The notes below the pieces were generated by a model. That model did no database searches. It worked only from the letters and a program-made list of their open reading frames with translations, and was not told the origin of the DNA. A program made the position numbers and the translations under genes. From positions 248,001 through 312,000 of the forward strand of contig NZ_AUEK01000008.1 of assembly GCF_000425945.1 (NCBI RefSeq): 64,000 nucleotides of DNA. Reading direction: 5' to 3'. Origin of the DNA: Candidatus Solirubrobacter pratensis. GTDB lineage: Bacteria; Actinomycetota; Thermoleophilia; Solirubrobacterales; Solirubrobacteraceae. Of this stretch, positions 34,581 through 48,737 are shown piece by piece; within the stretch, counting starts at the first letter, position 1; every line of letters begins with the position of its first letter.

Positions 34581-34854
34581 CGATGATGTACGCCCGCTCG
34601 CCCGCCTTGACCATGCCGAGCTTGCGCGCCTCGCGCTCCAGCGCGCCCTTCTCGGTGAGCTCGCGGCGCCGCTGGCGCAGTTTGCCGTTCTCGGCGCGGA
34701 GCTCCGCGACCGCGGCGCGCTGGCGCCCCGCCTCGCGGTAGGTCTTGATCCAGCTGATCGCCGGCCCGATGTACAGATACAGGACGAGCGCGAAGACGCC
34801 GATCAGCGCCCAGCGCCCAAGGCGGTCCCAGCGAATCCGGCTACGGGCATGCAT
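34564..34854 (-). CDS. ftsB: FtsB/DivIC-type septum formation protein
   Basis: A 96-residue bitopic protein: basic cytoplasmic head, one membrane helix (about 15-34, ALIGVFALVLYLYIGPAISW), a coiled coil (YREAGRQRAAVAELRAENGK) and the family end (EREARKLGMVKAGERAYII). It acts with FtsL and FtsQ in the divisome. Position just downstream of eno is the classic ftsB location in actinobacteria and proteobacteria. ATG 34854 gives the normal short head. Confidence 0.9.
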   Translation of the reverse strand: MHARSRIRWDRLGRWALIGVFALVLYLYIGPAISWIKTYREAGRQRAAVAELRAENGKLRQRRRELTEKGALEREARKLGMVKAGERAYIIEGLGR

Positions 34855-34906
34855 GCCTGACGCGTTCGTTCGACGCGCCAGGCACCCTTCCTGTGCACGC
34901 GATCTC

Positions 34907-36971
<2,065 letters not shown>

Positions 36972-36975
36972 GGGC

Positions 36976-38136
36976 CTACTGGCCGGCGGGGGTCGGCTGG
37001 CCCGTCGTCGGCGGCGCCTGCGTGGCCGGCGCGGTCGGCGTCGGCGTCGCCTTCGGGCCGTTCTTGCAGTCCGTCGTCTTGTAGTTGTCCGAGCACTCCG
37101 TCTTGTCCTTCCAGCGCTTCGTGAAGTCCTTCACGAAGGCGTCCAGCGCCTTCTGCTGGTTCTGGGACTGGAGCGTCTGCTTGATCGTGTCCTTGGCCTG
37201 GGCGAGCGTCTGCTGGCTGGCCGGCGTGACCTTGGTGACCTCGAAGACGTAGTAGCCGTACTGCGTCTTGACGGGACCCTCGAGCTGGTTCTTCTTGGCC
37301 GAGAAGACGGCGTCGTCGAGCTGCTTGTCGAGCGTGCCCTTGGCCTGCGCGGGCAGCTTGCCGCCGGCGGCCTTCGACGTGTCGTCGATCGAGTACTTCT
37401 TGGCGACCGTCTTCCACGCCGCCCCGCTCTTGAGCTGGTTGAAGGCGGTCTGGGCGTCGCCCTGCTTCTTGGTCAGCACGACGCGCAGGTCGCGCTTCTC
37501 CGGCTGCGCGAAGCGGGCCTTGTTCTTGTTGTAGAAGTCCTGGATCGCGGCGTCGGACACCTTGTCCTTGCCCTTGATGACCTTGTCGCGGATCTTGTTC
37601 GACAGCAGGTCGAGGCGCACGCGCTGGAGGATGTCCTGCTCGGACTGGCCCGAGGTCTGGAGGAACTTCTTGTAGTCCGCGTCCTTCGGGAAGCTCTGCT
37701 TCTTCTGCTCGTCGAAGGACTTCTTGACGTCCGCGTCGGTGACCTTGACGCCCATCGAGTCGGCCTCGCCCTGGATCCACTTGAAGGAGATCAGGAGCTG
37801 GAGGACCTGGTCGCGGAGCTGCGTGTACTCCGTCTTGCACTGGGTCTTCAGCTGCGCGTCGGTCACCTTCGGCTGGCCCTTGGCCGGGGCCGGCGTCGTC
37901 TTGCGCTTCTGCGCGACGCAGTTCTTGTAGTCCGATTGCGGATCCGGCACCGCGGCGTTCGCCTGCCCGGACGACTTCGCCGCGACGGTGAGCCAGTGGC
38001 TGAAGTCCGTCTTGCTGACGGAATCGCCGTCCACGGTCGCCACGGCGTTGCCGGGCACACCGCCGCATGCCGCGACAGTCGCGCACACGCCGACAAGGGC
38101 GCAGGCGCTGAGGATGAGACGTGACGCCTTGTTCAT
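36976..38136 (-). CDS. PrsA/SurA-like peptidyl-prolyl isomerase lipoprotein
   Basis: A 386-residue protein with a lipoprotein signal peptide and lipobox (ATVAACGG). An N-terminal SurA-type helical chaperone region (GDSVSKTDFSHWL, QGEADSMGVKVTDADVKKSF) is followed by a parvulin domain (about 235-335, KRDLRVVLTKKQGDAQTAF, GPVKTQYGYYVFEVTKV), then a Pro/Thr-rich tail. It is expected on the outer face of the membrane, assisting folding of exported proteins. ATG 38136 is chosen because it begins the signal peptide; the in-frame 37-codon extension to 38247 lacks any signal character. Confidence 0.9.
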   Translation of the reverse strand: MNKASRLILSACALVGVCATVAACGGVPGNAVATVDGDSVSKTDFSHWLTVAAKSSGQANAAVPDPQSDYKNCVAQKRKTTPAPAKGQPKVTDAQLKTQCKTEYTQLRDQVLQLLISFKWIQGEADSMGVKVTDADVKKSFDEQKKQSFPKDADYKKFLQTSGQSEQDILQRVRLDLLSNKIRDKVIKGKDKVSDAAIQDFYNKNKARFAQPEKRDLRVVLTKKQGDAQTAFNQLKSGAAWKTVAKKYSIDDTSKAAGGKLPAQAKGTLDKQLDDAVFSAKKNQLEGPVKTQYGYYVFEVTKVTPASQQTLAQAKDTIKQTLQSQNQQKALDAFVKDFTKRWKDKTECSDNYKTTDCKNGPKATPTPTAPATQAPPTTGQPTPAGQ

Positions 38137-38262
38137 AGAGAGCTGAGAAGGGGGACGGGGACTAGTGGCCGGCGCACGGAACCCGGCGCAGGAAGTGACC
38201 TTCTCCCGGGTGGGCATGGTAGCGGCGCCCTCGGGGTACTTACTCATCTTTTCACTGGAGCT

Positions 38263-41580
<3,318 letters not shown>

Positions 41581-41586
41581 GCGAAA

Positions 41587-41612
41587 GGCCCGCGCTGTGT
41601 GCGCGGCGGGCC
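41587..41612. terminator. Hairpin between methyltransferase and mfd
   Basis: GGCCCG (41587-41592) pairs with CGGGCC (41607-41612) around further G/C pairing. It lies in the 43-nt gap, so it may end the methyltransferase transcript or attenuate mfd. Confidence 0.45.
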
Positions 41613-41623
41613 ACGCATCCAGT

Positions 41624-42358
41624 CTACGAACGGGCGAGCATGTTCAGTCGCACGTACTCGAACGTCGGGCGCGGGCCGAGCGCCGCGAGCACCGCGTCGG
41701 CGTAGTCGTCGCGCTCGTGCTCCGGAAGGCGCTCGAGATGCGAGCCGAGCATCACGGTCGTCAGATACTCGCGCGGATCCTCGGGCGCGACGGGGACGTG
41801 CTGCGGCCAGGTCCACACGTCACGGAAGCCCGCCGCCTCCAGCCGCGCCTTGGTCTCGCGCGTGGTCGCGAAGTTCCACGGGCCGTCCCAGCCGGCGAAG
41901 GCGGGGTGGCCGACGGCGGCGATCGCCTCCAGCAGCGTCGCGACGTTGCCCGCGCCGCCGCACTGGGCGACGAGCCGGCCGCCCGGCTTCAGCGCCGCGT
42001 GCAGGCGCGCGAACAGCCGCTCGTGGTCGCCGATCCAGTGGAACGTCGCGGTCGAGAGGATCGCGTCGACCGGCCGCTCGAGCTCCAGCTCGACGAGGTC
42101 GGCGGCGAACGCCTCGACGCCGTCGCCGAGCCGCGCCTTGGTCTCGTCGACCATCGCCTGCGAGCCGTCGACGGCGACGACCTCGCCGCGCGGGAGGCGC
42201 TCCACGAGCGCGGCGGTCACCCGCCCGGTGCCGCAGCCGGCGTCGAGCACGCGCTCGTCGCCGGTGAGGTCGAGGCGGTCCAGCACGTCGCGGCCCATCG
42301 CCTCCAGCGGCGCCGAGACGCGCTCGTACGAGGGCGCGTTCCATTCACGAGGCGGCAT
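41624..42358 (-). CDS. SAM-dependent methyltransferase, class I
   Basis: A 244-residue Rossmann methyltransferase. Motif I VLDAGCGTGRVTAAL, acidic residue after VVAVDGS, motif IV ILSTATFHWIGDHERL and LKPGGRLVAQCGG resemble trans-aconitate methyltransferase-type enzymes. The substrate is unknown. ATG 42358 overlaps by 14 nt a small upstream ORF on the same strand. Confidence 0.88.
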   Translation of the reverse strand: MPPREWNAPSYERVSAPLEAMGRDVLDRLDLTGDERVLDAGCGTGRVTAALVERLPRGEVVAVDGSQAMVDETKARLGDGVEAFAADLVELELERPVDAILSTATFHWIGDHERLFARLHAALKPGGRLVAQCGGAGNVATLLEAIAAVGHPAFAGWDGPWNFATTRETKARLEAAGFRDVWTWPQHVPVAPEDPREYLTTVMLGSHLERLPEHERDDYADAVLAALGPRPTFEYVRLNMLARS

Positions 42359-42485
42359 ACGTCTGTACGCTATCGCATACGCTCAGCTCCACCACGATGC
42401 CGTAGCCCATGCCGACTTCGACCTGCGGCAGCGGAGCGACGGTGCCGATCTCGAGCGCCTTGGCGGACCTCGAGGGGCTGCTCAG
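42345..42485 (-). CDS. Possible 46-aa small protein or fragment after GH31
   Basis: From CTG 42485, overlapping the GH31 stop as CTGA, the frame reads LSSPSRSAKALEIGTVAPLP and VGMGYGIVVELSVCD to TGA 42345, inside the methyltransferase start. It has normal G/C third positions and a protein-like hydrophobic pattern, but no known family. It may be a genuine small coupled gene or the tail of a deleted one. Confidence 0.35.
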   Translation of the reverse strand: MSSPSRSAKALEIGTVAPLPQVEVGMGYGIVVELSVCDSVQTYAAS

Positions 42486-44593
42486 CGCAGGGTGATCTCC
42501 GCGGCGCCGTCGCCGATCTCGGTCACGACCGCCGCGCCCCCTCGCACCACCTCGACCTCGACGACACGCGGCGCCGGCGCGAAGGCACCGACGGGCGCAG
42601 ACACGCGCACGGCCTCCGCGTCCACCGTGACGCTGCGTCGCGACGACGGGCCGAACCCCTCGCCCGCGTCCTCGTAGAGCTCGCGCGTCACCACGTCCGC
42701 CGACGGCACCGCGAACACGCGCAGCGTCAGCCGGTCCACCGGCTCGCCCGTGTGCATCCGCTCAGGCCAGAGGGGGATCGCGGCGTTCGCGCGCGCGTAG
42801 AGCGCCGGCCGGCCCAGCGGCGCATGCGCCAGCACGTGCGCCGGCCCGGCCACCACGTCACCGGTCCACCAGTGCACCCACGTGCCGGCCGGCAGGTACA
42901 CGTGCCGGTGCTCGATCCCCGGCCGCGTGATCGGCGCGACGAGCAGCGCGTCGCCGAGCATGAACTCGTCGTCGGCGGTGTAGGTGACCTCGTCCTCGAA
43001 CCACTCGAAGAGCAGCGGCCGCATGACCGGCGCGCCGGTCCGCGAGGCCTCCTCGAACGCCCCGTAGAGATACGGGAGCAGCCGCATCCGCAGCAGCAGC
43101 ATGTCGCGGCAGATCGACTCCCACGGCTCGCCGAACGCCCACGGCTCCTGCGGCACCGTCCCCATCTGCGAGTGGTTGCGCAGGAACGGCTGGAACACCG
43201 CCGCCTCGGTCCAGCGCGCCAGCAGCTCGCCGTTGGAGTCGCCGAAGAACCCGCCGCAGTCGACGCCGCAGAACGCCATCCCCGACAGCCCGAGGTTCTG
43301 CAGCTGCGGCAGGCTCATCCACAGGTGCTCCCACCAGGAGGAGTTGTCGCCCGTCCACTGCAGCGCGTGCCGCTGCAGCCCCGCGAAGCCCGCGCGCGAG
43401 ATCACGAACGGACGGCGGTCCGGCCGCAGCCGCGCCAATCCCTCGCGGGTCGCCTGGGCCATCCCCGACCCGTAGAGGTTGTGGACCTGCGCGTGCAGCC
43501 GCGGCTCCCCTCCCCCCGGGTGCACGACGTCGGCGGGCATCGTCGACTGCGCCGGCACGAACAGGCTCGGCTCGTTCATGTCGCACCAGATCCCCGCCAC
43601 GCCGAGGTCGAGAAGGGCCGCGTGGTTGTCGCCCCACCACTCGCGCGCCGCCGGGTTCGTGAAGTCCGGGAACGCGCACAGCCCCGGCCAGACGACGTTC
43701 CGGTACTCCTCGTCGCCGAACGTGCGGCAGTAGTAGCCGCGCTCGCGGCCCTCGACGTAGACGGGGTACTCGAGGTCGACCTTCACGCCCGGATCGACGA
43801 TCGTCACCACGCGGAAGCCGTCCTCGGCCAGCGAGGCGATGAACGCCGCCGGGTCCGGGAAGCGCTCCTCGTCGAACGTGAACACGCGGAACCCGTCCAT
43901 GTAGTCGATGTCCAGGTAGAGCACGTCGCACGGGATGCCGCGCGACCGGAACCCGTCCGCGACCGAGCGGACCTCGTCCGCCGACACGTGGCCCCAGCGC
44001 GACTGCTGGTTGCCGAGCGCCCACAGCGGCGGCAGGCCGACGCGCCCGGTCAACTCGGTGTAGCGCTCCAGGACGGCGGCGGGCGTCGGCCCCGTGAAGA
44101 CGTAGTAGACGAGGTTGCCGGTCGCGGTCTCGTAGACGACCTCGCCCGGGTCCGCCTTCGCGAGATCCATCTCCACGCGCCCCGGGTTGTCGACGAACAC
44201 GCCTCGGCACACGCCACCCGCCAGCGAGAGCACGAACGGGATCGACGTGTAGAGGTTGTTCAACGACGCCGTGTGGCCCTCGGGCGGGTCGTAGTTCCAG
44301 AAGATCTGGCGCGAGCCGGTCTTCTCCAGCCCGGCGGTCCGCTCTCCGCAGCCGAAGAACCGCTCGCCCTCGCGGCGCGGCATGACGACCCGCAGCGGCG
44401 GGCCGAGCAGGTCGCCGATCCCGGCGCCCGCCGGCTCGAGGACCTCGAACCGGACACCGCCGGGCGGCTCGAGCCGCGCGAGCGGCTCCCACTCGCCGGC
44501 GACCGCGGCGGAGCGGTAGTCGGGCGGACGGCCCGGAGGGAAGAAGCCGACGCGGATGAGATCTTCAGCGAGCTGAGCGACCTCGACGGTCAA
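42482..44593 (-). CDS. GH31 alpha-glucosidase-family glycosidase
   Basis: A 703-residue cytoplasmic glycoside hydrolase family 31 enzyme. N-terminal beta domain (RFFGCGERTAGLEKTG), TIM barrel with YLDIDYMDGF, the nucleophile Asp in GIWCDMNEPSLF and the acid/base region LQWTGDNSSWWEHL, then C-terminal beta domains (DALLVAPI, YLPAGTWVHWWTG). It releases alpha-glucose or related sugars from oligosaccharides. TTG 44593 overlaps the pth stop (TTGA) and no better start exists before the conserved region. Confidence 0.93.
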   Translation of the reverse strand: MTVEVAQLAEDLIRVGFFPPGRPPDYRSAAVAGEWEPLARLEPPGGVRFEVLEPAGAGIGDLLGPPLRVVMPRREGERFFGCGERTAGLEKTGSRQIFWNYDPPEGHTASLNNLYTSIPFVLSLAGGVCRGVFVDNPGRVEMDLAKADPGEVVYETATGNLVYYVFTGPTPAAVLERYTELTGRVGLPPLWALGNQQSRWGHVSADEVRSVADGFRSRGIPCDVLYLDIDYMDGFRVFTFDEERFPDPAAFIASLAEDGFRVVTIVDPGVKVDLEYPVYVEGRERGYYCRTFGDEEYRNVVWPGLCAFPDFTNPAAREWWGDNHAALLDLGVAGIWCDMNEPSLFVPAQSTMPADVVHPGGGEPRLHAQVHNLYGSGMAQATREGLARLRPDRRPFVISRAGFAGLQRHALQWTGDNSSWWEHLWMSLPQLQNLGLSGMAFCGVDCGGFFGDSNGELLARWTEAAVFQPFLRNHSQMGTVPQEPWAFGEPWESICRDMLLLRMRLLPYLYGAFEEASRTGAPVMRPLLFEWFEDEVTYTADDEFMLGDALLVAPITRPGIEHRHVYLPAGTWVHWWTGDVVAGPAHVLAHAPLGRPALYARANAAIPLWPERMHTGEPVDRLTLRVFAVPSADVVTRELYEDAGEGFGPSSRRSVTVDAEAVRVSAPVGAFAPAPRVVEVEVVRGGAAVVTEIGDGAAEITLR

Positions 44594-45159
44594 GCCGCGG
44601 AGCCTACGACACGCTCCGCCTCGTCGGCCGCACGGTCGATCAGCGCGGCGACGTCGCTCGCCGGCTGGCGCCACTTGCCCAGCACGTAGGAGGCGACGAT
44701 TTCCGGATCGGTCGAGTCCGGACGCCCGACGCCGATCCGCACGCGATGGAAGTCCGCGCCCCCGAGCTCGCGCTTGAGCGACTTCAGCCCGTTGTGGCCG
44801 GCGAGCCCGCCGCCGAGGCGCACGCGGATCTCGCCGAACGGGAGGTCGATCTCGTCGTGCAGCACGAGGATCCGATCCAGGTCGAGGTGGTAGGAGCCGC
44901 GGGCCGGCCCGGCGGACCGGCCGGCCTCGTTCATGTACGTCTGCGGCTTGAGCAGCGCGACGCGAGGGCCGCCCGGACCGGTGCGGCCCTCCGACAGCTC
45001 GCCCGCGTACTTCTTCTTGGGCCTCGGCAGGTCCCAGCGCCGCGCCAGCGCGTCGGCGACCTTGAAGCCGACGTTGTGCGGCGTCTCGGCGTAGCCGGGG
45101 CCCGGGTTGCCGAGCCCGACCACAAGCCAGTCGACCGGCGTCGAGGAGAAGAGCTTCAG
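44590..45159 (-). CDS. pth: Peptidyl-tRNA hydrolase
   Basis: Pth releases peptidyl-tRNA that drops off ribosomes. It shows VVGLGNPGPGYAETPHNVGF with the catalytic His, LLKPQTYMNEAG, VLHDEIDLPFGEIRVR with the catalytic Asp, and GGLAGHNGLKSLKRELG. GTG 45123 would start inside the first beta strand (WLVVGLGNPG). CTG 45159, overlapping the rplY stop as CTGA, restores the strand and gives 189 residues, close to the usual length, so I use it. It sits in the rplY-pth-GH31 transcript. Confidence 0.93.
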   Translation of the reverse strand: MKLFSSTPVDWLVVGLGNPGPGYAETPHNVGFKVADALARRWDLPRPKKKYAGELSEGRTGPGGPRVALLKPQTYMNEAGRSAGPARGSYHLDLDRILVLHDEIDLPFGEIRVRLGGGLAGHNGLKSLKRELGGADFHRVRIGVGRPDSTDPEIVASYVLGKWRQPASDVAALIDRAADEAERVVGSAA

Positions 45160-45839
45160 GACTCGTCGCCCGAGTCGGCCGCGGACTGCCCGGCCTCCTC
45201 GGCGGTGTCGCCCTCGGCCTGGCCCTCGGCGGCCTCGCCCACCAGCTCGGTCTCGGTCTCGATCTCCTCCTCGACCGGCTCGGCCGTCGGCGGGGTGATC
45301 GAGGCCACGACCGTCTCCGGGTCGTCGAGCAGCGTCACGCCCTTCGGGGGCGTGATCGACCCGAGCGTGAGCGTCGCGTTCATCTCCAGGCCCGAGACGT
45401 CGTGCTGGATCGTGTCGGGGATGTCCCCCGGGAGCGCCTCGACGTTCAGCTCGCGCGTCTCCTGCGTGAGCACGCCGCCCTCGACGGTGCCCGGCGCGAG
45501 CTCGGCGCCGACGAGGTCGAGCACGACCGTCGTCTGGATCGCCTGGTCCATCCGGACGCGGAGGAAGTCGACGTGCATCGCCTCACCGCGGACGGGATGC
45601 CGCTGCACGTGCTTGACGAGCACGGGTGCAGCGCTTGCGCCGTCGAGCGAGACCTCGAGGATGGCACCCGAATGGGCAAGCGTATTTCTGAGGATCCGAG
45701 CGTCGACGGCGAAGTGCGTCGGCTCGATATCGCCGCCATAGATCACGCCGGGAACGAGTCCGGATCGGCGGAGACGGCGCGCATTTCGCGAGCCTTCAGG
45801 CTGGCGGGCGGTGATTGAGAGCGTGGAAGAGTCGGCCAT
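45156..45839 (-). CDS. rplY: 50S ribosomal protein L25/general stress protein Ctc
   Basis: A 227-residue long-form L25 (TL5/Ctc type). The N-terminal 5S-rRNA-binding domain (NARRLRRSGLVPGVIYGGDI, AHSGAILEVSLDG, VLVKHVQRHPVRGEAMHVDF) is followed by the C-terminal beta domain and an acidic Glu-rich tail (EEEIETETELVGEAAEG). The rplY-pth neighbourhood is conserved widely. ATG 45839 begins the conserved region; an 11-codon extension to 45872 is unlikely. Confidence 0.95.
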   Translation of the reverse strand: MADSSTLSITARQPEGSRNARRLRRSGLVPGVIYGGDIEPTHFAVDARILRNTLAHSGAILEVSLDGASAAPVLVKHVQRHPVRGEAMHVDFLRVRMDQAIQTTVVLDLVGAELAPGTVEGGVLTQETRELNVEALPGDIPDTIQHDVSGLEMNATLTLGSITPPKGVTLLDDPETVVASITPPTAEPVEEEIETETELVGEAAEGQAEGDTAEEAGQSAADSGDES

Positions 45840-45946
45840 GTCGTTGGGTGCGCCGCGGGCAGGGAGGATCAAGGCGCGACGAGCGGCAGCCGATGGTAGC
45901 GAAAGGCGTCTGGCGCCTCCCCGCGAGGGGTAATTATGTTCAGTAC

Positions 45947-46279
45947 ATGTCCCCCGACGCGGAGCTGCTTGTGATCTTCGGCGTGCTGCACTTTGTCGCC
46001 TTGGCCCTCGGCGGCGTCCTGTTCGTGATGTTCTTGCGTTCCGATGGCGCTTCTTCCTGGCCCCAGGACGACGAAGACGACGGCGGTGGTGGTGGGAACG
46101 ACCGCATCACCGACAAGCCCAAGACCTCTCCTTCAGGCGGTATCCCGCTCCCGAGCGCGGTGCAGTCCAACACTCGGCTGCGTTCTGCCTCGGACAAGAT
46201 GGCCGATCCGAGCCGGCGGCGCGTGCGACAGCGCGAGCACCAGCCGGTCCGGATCAGACCAAGGGTTCCGATGCGCTAA
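45947..46279 (+). CDS. Small single-pass membrane protein (110 aa)
   Basis: One membrane helix (about residues 7-30, LVIFGVLHFVALALGGVLFV), a Trp-Pro-acidic-glycine linker (SSWPQDDEDDGGGGGND), then a basic tail with GGIPLPSAVQ and many Arg. The topology suggests a cytoplasmic tail binding an acidic partner. ATG 45947 follows an AT-rich stretch (TAATTATGTT) that could be a -10 box, giving a short leader. Its TAA overlaps the GH2 stop on the other strand (CTAA). Confidence 0.75.
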   Translation: MSPDAELLVIFGVLHFVALALGGVLFVMFLRSDGASSWPQDDEDDGGGGGNDRITDKPKTSPSGGIPLPSAVQSNTRLRSASDKMADPSRRRVRQREHQPVRIRPRVPMR

Positions 46280-48159
46280 GTCCCGCCTGTGGCCGGCACC
46301 AGCTGCTGGGTCTGAGTGAACCAGCGCTGGACGTCGGCCCATGCCGGCTTTCGCACGCCGTCGTAGGTGATCAGGCCCTTCTGGAAGACGGGCGGCTGCG
46401 GGCGCGGGTCGCCGCCGTCCCAGCCCGGCCGGACCCAGAACTCGTTCAGCGCCCAGTACAGCGCGCCGCTGAGCCACGGCTTGGTCGCGAACGTGTTGAG
46501 CTGGAAGTTGACCCAGTCCTGCTGGAACGCCCACGTGCCCTTCTCCTCGACCGGGCCGTCGCGGTTGGCCTCGGCGCCGAACTCGGTGATCACGATCGCC
46601 TTGTTCGCGTAGCAGGCGTGCACGGCGTCGAGGTAGACCGAGAGCTTCGTGCGGTCGAAGATCTGGCCGTTCGGGCCTGGGTACCAGCCGAAGTAGTCGT
46701 TGATGCCGAGCACGTCCAGCGGCGCGTACGAGGCGGCCTGGCAGAGCGATGACGGGTAGCCCGCGACGGCGATGCCGACGGGGCGCGTCGGGTCGGTCTC
46801 CTTGGCGAACTTCGCCGCCGCCTTGATGTAGGCGTTCTGCACCGGCCCGGGCTGCGAGGACAGCTCGTTGCCGATCGACCACAGCATCACCGACGGGTGG
46901 TTCTGGTTGGCCGCGATGTTCTTGCCGAGCTCCTTGATCGCGAGCTGGCGCACGGACTTCAGCTTGAGGTACTGCGTCTTGACGCTGTAGACCGGGATCT
47001 CTGACCAGATCAGCAGGCCGAGCCTGTCGGCGAGCTCGTGCGTGTACGGGTGCAGCGGATAGTGCGTGCGGATCACCGTCGCGCCGAGCTCCTTGGCGTC
47101 CTTGAGCAGCTGCTCGCGGCGCGCGTCGTCGATCGCGAAGCCGTCCGCCTTGGAGTCCTCATGCAGGCCGACGCCGCGGAAGTTGAGCGCCTGCCCGTTG
47201 AGGATCAGGTGCCCGTTGGAGACCTTGATCGAGCGGATGCCGCTGTGGAGGTCGTAGCCCGAGACCTTCCTGCCGTTGGCGGTGACCGTGAAGTGGACCT
47301 TGTAGAGGTGCGGGTGCTGCGGGCTCCAGAGCTGCGGCTTGGCGATCCGCAGCGTGTCCGAGAACGCCGCGATCGCCCCCGGGCCCATGGTCTTGGTGCC
47401 GAGGTTGACGCTGCGGTTGCCGTACGTGCCGGTGACCTTGATGCGCTTGCCGCCCGAGGACACGTTGCGCAGCGTGAGCTTCATCTGGACGTCCGACGCG
47501 CAGTTGGCGCACGGCAGCACCGGGCGGACCAGGACGTCCTTGTAGTCGACCGTGTCCAGCTTCTGCAGATAGACCTCGCGCTGGATGCCGCCGTAGTTCC
47601 ACCAGCCGCCGGTCGGCACCCCCTCGGTGTTGAGCCCCGAGGGCGGGAAGTCCGTCGGCTTGCGGCGCGAGTCCACGCGGATCACGAGCCGGTTGGTGCC
47701 CGTGCGCTTGAGGCCGGAGAGCTGGAACTGGAACGGGATGTACGCGCCCGTGTTCTCGCCGATCGGCCGGCCGTTGAGCCACACCTTCGAGCGGTAGTTG
47801 ACCGACTCGAAGCGGATCGCCCAGTCCAGCGCCGCGCTGGCGCTGGGCAGCTGGAAGTCCTTGCGATACCAGCCGATCCCGCCCGCCATCGACGCGTTGG
47901 ACGGGTCGCCGAGGTTCCAGACGTTCGGGACCTTGACGGCCTTCCAGCCGCTCTTGGACGTCTGGCGCATGAGGCGCTGCTTGACGCCCTGGTCGGCGTT
48001 GTCGAGCCGGAACAGCCACTCGCCGTCCATCAGGTAGCGCCCTTCCGGGCCGTCCGCGTAGAGCGTCTTGGCCGAGGGCTTGCCGGCCGCGTGCGCCTGG
48101 GCTGGAAGCAGCGCGAGGAGGGCGAGCACGGGGAGCAGGAATGTCAGTCGGGCGCGCAT
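46276..48159 (-). CDS. Secreted GH2 beta-glycosidase (glucuronidase/galactosidase-like)
   Basis: A 627-residue protein with a signal peptide (LTFLLPVLALLALLPAQAHA). The sugar-binding jelly roll (GGIGWYRKDFQLP, WLNGRPIGENTGAYIPFQF), the immunoglobulin-like domain and the TIM barrel (RTHYPLHPYTHELADRLGLL) follow in GH2 order. The acid/base Glu is in LWSIGNELSS and the nucleophile Glu in VITEFGAEA. It would act outside the cell on beta-linked plant or microbial glycans. ATG 48159 starts the signal peptide; the 24-codon extension to 48231 is less likely. Confidence 0.93.
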   Translation of the reverse strand: MRARLTFLLPVLALLALLPAQAHAAGKPSAKTLYADGPEGRYLMDGEWLFRLDNADQGVKQRLMRQTSKSGWKAVKVPNVWNLGDPSNASMAGGIGWYRKDFQLPSASAALDWAIRFESVNYRSKVWLNGRPIGENTGAYIPFQFQLSGLKRTGTNRLVIRVDSRRKPTDFPPSGLNTEGVPTGGWWNYGGIQREVYLQKLDTVDYKDVLVRPVLPCANCASDVQMKLTLRNVSSGGKRIKVTGTYGNRSVNLGTKTMGPGAIAAFSDTLRIAKPQLWSPQHPHLYKVHFTVTANGRKVSGYDLHSGIRSIKVSNGHLILNGQALNFRGVGLHEDSKADGFAIDDARREQLLKDAKELGATVIRTHYPLHPYTHELADRLGLLIWSEIPVYSVKTQYLKLKSVRQLAIKELGKNIAANQNHPSVMLWSIGNELSSQPGPVQNAYIKAAAKFAKETDPTRPVGIAVAGYPSSLCQAASYAPLDVLGINDYFGWYPGPNGQIFDRTKLSVYLDAVHACYANKAIVITEFGAEANRDGPVEEKGTWAFQQDWVNFQLNTFATKPWLSGALYWALNEFWVRPGWDGGDPRPQPPVFQKGLITYDGVRKPAWADVQRWFTQTQQLVPATGGT

Positions 48160-48208
48160 CACGGGCAATGTCAACACAGGGTCCGGCGGGAAAGAGCGGT
48201 AAAGGGCC

Positions 48209-48658
48209 TCATGGGCAGCTCGCTTCTCCATTGATGGGTGCGGAGATGGACAAGAGCTCCACCGTGTTGCCCGTCAGCGGGCCGTCGCGGCGGACGCGGA
48301 CGCATTGCACGACGGGCAGGCCGTCGCGGCCGGCACGCCACGCGACGCGCCCGGTCCCGGTCGTGCGCGTGAACGTCACCTGCACGGACGGGCGGTACTG
48401 GAGCAGCTCGACGTCGCCGGGGCGGGCAAGCTTGGCGACGAACGCGCGCGTCGTGGCCGCGCAGGCGGGCTGGGCGGCGCAGGCGGGCATCAGCGCCAGC
48501 ACGCGCGAGGCGTCGCCGTGCGCCTGCGCCCGCGCGACGTCGAGCACCCGCGCGCGCTCGGTCCCGGCCGCGGACAGCGCCCGCGCGAGCATCGCGGAGA
48601 TGCCCAGGAAGACGAAGACGACGAACGCGACTACGAGCAGGACGCGAGACCGGCGCAA
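48209..48658 (-). CDS. Membrane-anchored hypothetical protein
   Basis: A 149-residue protein. TTG start 48658, a membrane anchor (VLLVVAFVVFVFLGISAMLA), then an extracytoplasmic domain with paired cysteines (ALMPACAAQPACAATTRAF and a later VVQC, ending EASCP) that could form disulfides. No family is recognised. It is co-directional with the upstream hypothetical gene across 79 nt and with the GH2 gene. Confidence 0.7.
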   Translation of the reverse strand: MRRSRVLLVVAFVVFVFLGISAMLARALSAAGTERARVLDVARAQAHGDASRVLALMPACAAQPACAATTRAFVAKLARPGDVELLQYRPSVQVTFTRTTGTGRVAWRAGRDGLPVVQCVRVRRDGPLTGNTVELLSISAPINGEASCP

Positions 48659-48737
48659 GGGCGCCGCAGGATAATCACCCGCGGTGAGGGAACCCCCGCG
48701 ACGTGGCTCAGTCGGCCCCGGCCGCGGCGGGCGGCGG

